Assembly: GCF_003944765.1 (NCBI RefSeq)
Contig: NZ_RWIU01000001.1
Span: forward strand, 868,001-932,000
Length of the DNA stretch: 64,000 nt
Direction: 5' to 3'
Source of the DNA: Hymenobacter perfusus
GTDB taxonomy: Bacteria > Bacteroidota > Bacteroidia > Cytophagales > Hymenobacteraceae
The notes under the pieces are model-generated. The model made no database searches and had not been told where the DNA came from. It saw only the letters and a list, made by a program, of their open reading frames with translations. Position numbers and translations under genes: made by a program. This document shows positions 58,925-64,000 of this stretch, in pieces (the stretch's first letter is position 1; each line of letters opens with the position of its first letter).

Positions 58925-59446
58925 GCTAGGGTAAATTCGGTGAGAATCAACTAAGCGCGAAGGTACGGACGGTGAAGTTGGGAAGTAGTGAAATTATGAA
59001 GTAGTTCCGGTCCGGCGGCGGGAAGCCGTCGGACCGGTTGTCATCAGGGCCATCAGCGCGGTACCGTATCCCTGTCAGCTTGCTTCAACCGGCCCCACGG
59101 CTTGCCGCCGCCGGACCGGGGCCATTCTTCAACCCTCCCTCTTGCCCGCCCGCCAAAACGCCACACGGCTCCCCTGCCGGCCGGGGCCAGCGGAGGAGCC
59201 GCTAAACGACAGGATGGAAACGGAACCTGGTGGTTTTCCTTTCGGGCGGAAAGGCCGGTGATTCGGTACCGCAATGCCGGCCGCCGGGTAAAGCGCCGGC
59301 TGACTGAAAACTCCTAGGAGGTTTCTCCGTCGTTATTTCCGGTGGGCCGGGGCCCCTGGAAAAAAGAGCGAAGCGCCGCCTCACTTCCGGGCCGCCCGAA
59401 CGGCTCCCCTGCAGCTACCCAGGCGGCGATGCAGCAGCACTTCGCG
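58925..59446. other. Long intergenic region with inverted repeat
   Basis: 522 bases with no supported gene. A 22-base arm at 59007-59028 (beginning CCGGTCCGGCGGCGG) matches the complement of 59098-59119 with one mismatch, and a further ~12 of 15 pairs extend it inward. It is another large intergenic inverted repeat. The rest, up to the LC7 gene, is GC-rich and holds only short shadow frames. Confidence 0.5.
58958..58965 (-). promoter_or_regulatory. Candidate -7 box (TACCTTCG) for lpdA
   Basis: One base from TAnnTTTG on the minus strand, giving a leader of about 27 bases to the ATG at 58924. Confidence 0.45.
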
Positions 59447-59905
59447 TTACGCCGCCCGCAGGGCCGGAGCTGCGTCCAGCTGCTCGGCCCGCGTGCGCAG
59501 AATATCCCGGGCCAGTGCCAGGTTCGTGGTCCGGGCATCCACTACCAACGAAATCAGCCGCGCGCCCGTGCTGCTGAGCCGGAGCAAGTGAAGCTGGCTG
59601 GACAGGGTTATCATGATGTCCTCCAGTTGCTCACCGGGCAGGTCCAGGGCAGCCAAGGCCTCGTGTTTGCGCTGCACTAGGCCGGCCTGAAACTTCGCGG
59701 CCGTAAGTAAATCCAGCGCGGGCGAAGACGTATGCGCGGCCAGACTGGTGCCCGAGGCCACATCGACCACGGCCACGGCCAGCAACTGCGGCAGCTCGAG
59801 GCGGAGCTGTTCCACTACCTCACTGGCACGCCGCATCAGTTCCAACTGCCGTTTGTGCACGGCGGGCTGGCGGGTGGCTTTCTTTCGATACGACTTCGGT
59901 TTCAC
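59447..59905 (-). CDS. Roadblock/LC7-like protein, paralogue C
   Basis: 152 residues from the GTG at 59905; an ATG at 59836 gives a shorter form that matches the length of paralogue A, so the start is uncertain. The long form has a basic tail (KPKSYRKKATRQPAVHKRQ). The core is VVEQLRLELPQLLAVAVVDVASGTSLAAHTSS, ALAALDLPGEQLEDIMITLSSQLHLLRLSSTGARLISLVVDARTTNLALARDILR. The ending TTNLALAR and the LITLSxQLHLL strand match the Roadblock/LC7 (MglB-like) fold. In other bacteria such proteins regulate small Ras-like GTPases. It is the last gene of the co-directional group. Confidence 0.65.
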   Translation of the reverse strand: MKPKSYRKKATRQPAVHKRQLELMRRASEVVEQLRLELPQLLAVAVVDVASGTSLAAHTSSPALDLLTAAKFQAGLVQRKHEALAALDLPGEQLEDIMITLSSQLHLLRLSSTGARLISLVVDARTTNLALARDILRTRAEQLDAAPALRAA

Positions 59906-59999
59906 GCAACTTGAGAACTAAATAATCAGATAAAGCAGCCAGGCCGGCCGGTACATTTCCGTAGTGCAGACAGTCCGTACCGACCAGCCAGGCGGTGCG

Positions 60000-60710
60000 C
60001 TAGAACTGCCACCAATGGCGTTTGCCAACTTTGGTGCGAGGCTGCAGCGTCACGTCGGCGGAGCCGGTGGTTTGCACGCGCATTTCAGCATCTTGGTAGC
60101 CGCCGTAGCCGTATTGCAACGCCGTGGTACCGGCCGGCACCTGCAGTACGTATTCGCCCTGGGCGTTAGTGGAAGTACCCCGGTAGCTGCCGGGCTGCAA
60201 CACAGTGGCCCCAATCAGCGGCGCGCCATTTTCATCCAGGATGCGGCCCCGGACCGTGAGCATGGCGCGGGAGCTACTGGCTTCGGCGCTGGTTAGCATA
60301 CCGGCTTCGGCAATGGTACCGGCATCGGCTACCAATGGCGTCAGTTCGGTGGGCGTGCTGTCGCTCACGGGAGTACGCTCGGAGGGCAGACGGGTACCGG
60401 CAAATACCATCGTGCCCACCAGTACAGCCGAGGCCACCAAGCCGGTAGCCCGGCGGCGGAAGCGCACGGGCTCGGTGCGGATGTAAAGCAGCTGCTTCTG
60501 CACCCAGGTGGGGGCGGCTTCGGCTTCATCGGCGGCGCGCAGGTGCTGCCAGCGGCTGAGGGTTTCGTGGGCCTTGTCGGCGTCGTGGTGGAGGTAGGTT
60601 TCCACGGCCTGGGCGGAGGCTTTGCTCAGGTCACCACGCAGGTAGGCGTCGCGGTACACCGGCAGCAGTTCGCCGGTGGCAGGGTTGAAGGGAGAGGCAG
60701 TAAGTTTCAT
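60000..60710 (-). CDS. Single-pass membrane protein with external carboxypeptidase-regulatory-like domain
   Basis: 236 residues. The cytoplasmic N-terminus (about 1-87) is helical (YRDAYLRGDLSKASAQAVETYLHHDADKAHETLSRWQHL), like an anti-sigma or adapter domain without its metal Cys/His. A membrane helix at about 88-108 (ATGLVASAVLVGTMVFAGT) follows, then a Ser/Thr linker. The C-terminal domain (about 155-225) is a CarboxypepD_reg-like beta-sandwich: TVRGRILDENGAPLIGATVLQPGSYRGTSTNAQGEYVLQVPAGTTALQYGYGGYQ. It lies between two Roadblock/LC7-like genes and probably links an outside signal to them. Confidence 0.75.
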   Translation of the reverse strand: MKLTASPFNPATGELLPVYRDAYLRGDLSKASAQAVETYLHHDADKAHETLSRWQHLRAADEAEAAPTWVQKQLLYIRTEPVRFRRRATGLVASAVLVGTMVFAGTRLPSERTPVSDSTPTELTPLVADAGTIAEAGMLTSAEASSSRAMLTVRGRILDENGAPLIGATVLQPGSYRGTSTNAQGEYVLQVPAGTTALQYGYGGYQDAEMRVQTTGSADVTLQPRTKVGKRHWWQF

Positions 60711-60788
60711 GCAAGCAGTGGGGCTAAAAGGATGAGAAAAAGAATGAACTGCCCGAGCACTGACGTCACCGCTACTCCCTCAGATCCT

Positions 60789-61235
60789 TCAGGTTTCGCA
60801 GGTGCGCATCACCTCTCGGGCAATGCCTAAGTTGGTATCACGACAATCCACGGCCACGTACAGAAACCGCTGCCCATCGGGCAACAGCCGCAGCAGGTGC
60901 AGCTGGGTGCGTAGCGTAATCAGCAGTTCGGTGAGCTGCTCGTCGGGGGGCAGATGCAGTGCCTGCATGGCCTGTCGCTGCTGCCGAATAACCTCGGCGT
61001 TAAACCCAATGATTTTGGCGGGATTAAAGTCGCGCGAGGTAGTGTAAGAAGCCAGGAGCTGGCCGGAGGCTATCTGCCCCACAGCCGCCGCCAGCAGCTC
61101 AGGCAGGCCGTGCAAAACGTGTTGCAGAATCTGCTCAGCGGCGAGGCGGGCCGGACCGGCCGAAGCCACGCCCACGATTTTATTGACGGGCGGCCCGGTA
61201 AGGGTCTGGAGTTGACTCAGAAAGGGTATTTGCAT
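60789..61235 (-). CDS. Roadblock/LC7-like protein, paralogue B
   Basis: 148 residues from the ATG at 61235 (a TTG at 61250 is less likely). Core blocks match paralogues A and C: AEQILQHVLHGLPELLAAAVGQIASGQLLASYTTS, RQAMQALHLPPDEQLTELLITLRTQLHLLRLLPDGQRFLYVAVDCRDTNLGIAREVMR. The LLITLxxQLHLL strand and the DTNLxIAR end are the conserved signature. The N-terminal ~25 residues are specific to this copy. It likely dimerises through the LC7 fold. The gap to paralogue A is 164 bases and to the membrane protein gene 78 bases, in one direction. Confidence 0.65.
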   Translation of the reverse strand: MQIPFLSQLQTLTGPPVNKIVGVASAGPARLAAEQILQHVLHGLPELLAAAVGQIASGQLLASYTTSRDFNPAKIIGFNAEVIRQQRQAMQALHLPPDEQLTELLITLRTQLHLLRLLPDGQRFLYVAVDCRDTNLGIAREVMRTCET

Positions 61236-61399
61236 AGCAGGGGCCACCAAAAGCAGTGCGTACCAGCCGCTTGCTCCCGGCCGGGCCGGTAGATGTGGCC
61301 GGGTTACCGGCTGCCCGGACCAGGGAGCCCGGGGCCGGCTCGGCCGGGACAGCCACCAGGGGTGGGGCTGCCCCGGCTACGGGAGCCGCAGCTGCTGAC

Positions 61400-61777
61400 T
61401 TAGTTCAGGGCCGCCGCGTGGTTGCGCAGTACTTCCCGGGCAATAGCCAGGTTGGTATCCCGCGAGTTCACTACCAGATAGATGAACTTATTATTCTCGG
61501 CCAGCTTGAGCAGGTGGATCTGGTTGGAGAGGGTAATGAGGATGTCCTCGATTACTTCACCCGTCAGCTTGAGGGCGGCCATAGCCTTCTGCTTCTGTTT
61601 TACTACTTCCGTATTGTAAGCCGCAGCGGTATCGGGGTTGATGCTGGGTGAGTTGGTGTGCGAAGCCAAGCTCATGCCGGAATTCGTATCAACAACGGCC
61701 ACGGCTACCAGCTGGGGCAAGTCGTTGAGGATTTCTTGTATTACTTTGCCGGCGGCGTTGTTCGTAGAGTAAGCCAT
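61400..61777 (-). CDS. Roadblock/LC7-like protein, paralogue A
   Basis: 125 residues, the shortest and most typical copy: GKVIQEILNDLPQLVAVAVVDTNSGMSLASHTNSP, then AMAALKLTGEVIEDILITLSNQIHLLKLAENNKFIYLVVNSRDTNLAIAREVLRN. A five-strand/two-helix Roadblock/LC7 layout fits. The strands ILITLSNQIHLL and FIYLVVNSRDTNLAIAR match copies B and C almost residue by residue. It is first in the transcription direction, after a long AT-rich leader region. No MglA-like GTPase gene is in the window. Confidence 0.68.
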   Translation of the reverse strand: MAYSTNNAAGKVIQEILNDLPQLVAVAVVDTNSGMSLASHTNSPSINPDTAAAYNTEVVKQKQKAMAALKLTGEVIEDILITLSNQIHLLKLAENNKFIYLVVNSRDTNLAIAREVLRNHAAALN

Positions 61778-62196
61778 GATACAGGGAGGAAATGAAAATG
61801 TGTGGAAGTGAAGAGTCAGCCGCCCAGTGTCCCTATATCATCACCCGAATTCCATTGACCCACGCGTTGGCCAGCAAAATTCATTTTGGCAATTTACTTA
61901 GAAGCACAATAGACAGCTACTTGATACAACTGCCGGATAACAGTCGGTAGCCTGCTGACTTGCTCTACAAAACTCTCACATTTACCCACCCGATAAAATG
62001 AGCAGCATCAACTACAAAAATGATTGTAATTAAACTTTTCCCACCTCAATCACTTTGGGAGCCCATATTGGGATATATATAATACTATTACAACAAGCTT
62101 ACGCACAATCCATCAAAAAGCAAAATCCCCGGCCAGCAGATGCTGCCCGAGGAGATACGAACGGTATACCACCAGTGGTTTTACAATTGCACTATT
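61778..62196. other. Intergenic region between the Crp/Fnr gene and the LC7 group
   Basis: 419 bases without a supported gene. Bases 61980-62100 are notably AT-rich. The promoter of the LC7 group (minus strand) should be here, but I cannot mark a clear -7 box or an FNR/CRP palindrome. Confidence 0.4.
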
Positions 62197-62904
62197 TTAA
62201 TCATACAGACTAGCCAACTGGCTTATTTTCTCGCGCTCCAGCACCGTGATGCGGCTTCCCTGAGTAAGCACCAGCCCCTCGTCGCGAAACTCGGAGAGTA
62301 GTCGGCTGGCCGTTTCCTTGGTGGTACCGGTGAGGGCGGCCAGATCCTCCCGGGAAATGGGAATGCTAAACGGCTCATCGGTAACGGGCTGAAAGGCTTG
62401 GTGCAGCAGCAGCAAGGCCTCGGCCAGCCGCTCACGCACGGGCTTGTAAGCCGTGTGCAACAGCCGCTCTTCGGCGTCGCCGAGGTTGCGGGCCATCAGG
62501 CGGAGCAGGGAGTGGGAGAACTGCGGATTCTGCTCCAGCAGGCTGAAAAAATCGGGGCGCGGAATGAGGCACACCACGCAGTCGGTGAGGGCGGTGGCGG
62601 CGGTGGTGCAGAACTGCCCGATCATAAGGGAGCGGTAGCACAGCACGTCGCCCTCCCGGGCCAGCCGGATGATCTGCTCTTTACCGTCGCCGCTGAGCTT
62701 GGAAATCTTCACCTTGCCCTGGTATACGCAGTACAGGCCAGCCGCCCGGCTACCCTGCTGAAAAATCACCTGCCCTTTGCTGTACGACTGGTGCAACTTG
62801 CCGCCGGCTATCAACGACAGCTCGGCGTGCTGGCAGTTGCCCAACAGAGAGCGTTCAACGTGCGGGCAGGCCTGACAAGTGAGGGGAACAGAAGAAGCTA
62901 CCAT
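62197..62904 (-). CDS. Crp/Fnr-family transcriptional regulator
   Basis: 235 residues from the ATG at 62904 (the frame is open to a TTG at 62922). The cyclic-nucleotide-binding fold has GKLHQSYSKGQVIFQQGSRAAGLYCVYQGKVKISKLSGDGKEQIIRLAREGDVLCYRS. The C-terminal helix-turn-helix is ISREDLAALTGTTKETASRLLSEFRDEGLV. The N-terminus carries Cys10, Cys13 and Cys24 (CQACPHVERSLLGNC), like Fnr-type iron-sulfur regulators but with a longer second gap. It could sense oxygen or redox. It is co-directional with the LC7 group, 419 bases upstream of it, and may control it. Confidence 0.85.
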   Translation of the reverse strand: MVASSVPLTCQACPHVERSLLGNCQHAELSLIAGGKLHQSYSKGQVIFQQGSRAAGLYCVYQGKVKISKLSGDGKEQIIRLAREGDVLCYRSLMIGQFCTTAATALTDCVVCLIPRPDFFSLLEQNPQFSHSLLRLMARNLGDAEERLLHTAYKPVRERLAEALLLLHQAFQPVTDEPFSIPISREDLAALTGTTKETASRLLSEFRDEGLVLTQGSRITVLEREKISQLASLYD

Positions 62905-63196
62905 ACGCTTTACTCTCAGCAAAAAAACATCCCGGCAGACGAAGCCAGAAGATACTTTTTCTTATAAAAAATACTATTCAACAACTCATCTTCTTATCGC
63001 TAATCTTTTCTACAGGATACTGAAGAAAAGATCAAAACAGAAGCTACCAACTCCAGCGGAAGCTGTAAGCAGCCGAATTTACACGTTTCACCGGTAAAAG
63101 ATTCCAACATTCCACTTTATATATATAAAATAACCTGCATCAGGCCTTCCCAATTATGGATTCCAGCATAGCAGAATAAGACAATTTCACTAACCT
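62905..63196. other. Intergenic region between the M1 peptidase and Crp/Fnr genes
   Basis: About 290 bases, markedly AT-rich, with no supported gene. It holds the promoter of the Crp/Fnr gene and the 3' end region of the aminopeptidase. No clear terminator or -7 box. Confidence 0.4.
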
Positions 63197-64000
63197 CTAT
63201 TCTAATAACGTTCCTACGTAGTAATTTTCGGTATCTACCTCCAGATTCTCTCTTTTCAAATTGGGAATCTCTACTGGCTGAAAGACCGTGGTCAGCGGCA
63301 CTAGCTGGTAGATGCCGCCACGCGGGCGCAGCCGAATGGGCAGGGCAAAGCCGGGCTCGGCGGCAATCCAGCGGGCCTGGGGCGGACCGTCGGTGGGGAA
63401 GCGCACCTCCAGCACCGGCAGGCCCGGGTGGCGCAGGTACTGGTTGAACACGGGCGTGAGGTCCTGGCCCAGCTGCTGGTTGAAGTAGCCGATGACCTGC
63501 CCGGTAGTAATCGTCTGGTGGAAAAACCGCTGGTTGAGGCCACGCAGCAGCTCCCGCCATTGGGCATCATCGGGCACGTAGGCCGTGCGGAGCATGTTCA
63601 GCAGGTTGCTGCCTTTGTCGTACATATCGGAAGAGCCTTCCCGGTTCACGCCGTAGGGTCCGATGATGGGCGCGTCGTTCTGAATGTTGCGCCGCTGGCC
63701 GTGGATGTACTGCCGGGCGGCTTCCTGGCCGAACTGGCTTTCCACGAACAAGGCCTCGGAGTAGGTGGTAAACGCCTCGTGAATCCACATATCGGCAATA
63801 TCCTGGCTGGTGAGGCTGTTACCGAACCACTCGTGGCCGCTTTCATGAATGATAATAAAATCCCACTTCAGGCCCCAGCCCGTGCCTGACCGGTCACGGC
63901 CCAGGTAGCCGTTCTGGTACTTATTGCCGTAGGCCACGGCGCTCTGGTGCTCCATGCCGAGGTGCGGGGTTTCAATTAGCTTGTAGCCATCTTCATAGAA
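63197..64000 (-). CDS. M1-family aminopeptidase, N-terminal part outside window
   Basis: 268 visible residues; the frame is open through base 64000, so the start lies beyond the window. The visible part begins FYEDGYKLIETPHLGMEHQSAVAYGN, the M1 GxMEN-like exopeptidase region (here GMEHQ). The zinc motif is IIHESGHEWFGNSLTSQDIADMWIHEAFTTYSE (HExxH-18-E). A helical domain follows, then a C-terminal beta part. It probably removes N-terminal residues from peptides in the periplasm. The G-M-E-H replaces the usual G-A-M-E-N, which occurs in some Bacteroidota members. Confidence 0.9.
   Translation of the reverse strand, partial: FYEDGYKLIETPHLGMEHQSAVAYGNKYQNGYLGRDRSGTGWGLKWDFIIIHESGHEWFGNSLTSQDIADMWIHEAFTTYSEALFVESQFGQEAARQYIHGQRRNIQNDAPIIGPYGVNREGSSDMYDKGSNLLNMLRTAYVPDDAQWRELLRGLNQRFFHQTITTGQVIGYFNQQLGQDLTPVFNQYLRHPGLPVLEVRFPTDGPPQARWIAAEPGFALPIRLRPRGGIYQLVPLTTVFQPVEIPNLKRENLEVDTENYYVGTLLE

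Noticed and set aside
59102..59317. Short frames in the 522-base gap upstream of lpdA
   Set aside because: Arg/Pro-rich, overlapping on both strands and with no pattern of a folded protein.

Overview
This window reads as chromosomal DNA of a GC-rich member of the Bacteroidota, most likely a Hymenobacter-like cytophagal bacterium. That placement is an inference from several signals. Four proteins carry C-terminal Por/type IX secretion (T9SS) sorting domains. Promoter-like TAnnTTTG boxes lie upstream of a tRNA and several genes. Shine-Dalgarno sequences are mostly absent. Many genes are typical of the phylum: a DUF4468 protein, LytS/LytTR pair, head-GIN DUF2807 protein, OlsF-like acyltransferase, and long PAS hybrid kinases. 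I see no rRNA, CRISPR array, insertion sequence, prophage or plasmid functions.

Layout. 1-6.3 kb: end of a DUF4468 gene, a fused aminolipid acyltransferase, a nuclease lipoprotein and a large T9SS protein with three tandem repeats. 6.6-12.7 kb: a sigma-54 response regulator, a 1191-residue hybrid kinase and a flavin monooxygenase-like gene in one direction. 13.1-17.8 kb: an orphan T9SS sorting domain, then a flavoprotein / type III polyketide synthase / methyltransferase cassette that looks like a small phenolic-lipid or pyrone pathway, then an HDAC-fold deacetylase and tRNA-Val. 18-31 kb: mixed housekeeping and stress genes, including a GMC alcohol oxidoreductase with an aldehyde dehydrogenase, and a metallo-beta-lactamase relative that has lost most zinc ligands. 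31-38 kb: an AraC regulator, a DUF922 metallopeptidase candidate, an erythromycin-esterase-like protein, and a LytS/LytTR pair followed by a serine hydrolase.

39.8-44.3 kb is a pectin-degradation pair (pectinesterase and pectate lyase), both T9SS cargo, with a strong palindromic operator candidate upstream. 44.5-58.9 kb holds a WGR/beta-propeller protein, RluE-type pseudouridine synthase, TPM protein, diadenylate-cyclase-like protein, cold-shock protein, MIDAS protein, SUFU protein, S41 peptidase, periplasmic hydroxyisourate hydrolase and dihydrolipoyl dehydrogenase. 59.4-62.9 kb is a co-directional group of three Roadblock/LC7-like proteins, a membrane protein with an external carboxypeptidase-regulatory-like domain, and a Crp/Fnr regulator. 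The window closes inside an M1 aminopeptidase.

Two things stand out. The first is the three-paralogue Roadblock/LC7 cluster with its membrane partner, which resembles an uncharacterised small-GTPase or polarity-type switch. The second is a set of intergenic hairpins made of GGTGA-like or GAATGTGG-like short units. In several of these the arms contain the TGA stop codons of the flanking genes, in two cases those of both convergent genes. They look like an unnamed repeat family that shapes gene ends.
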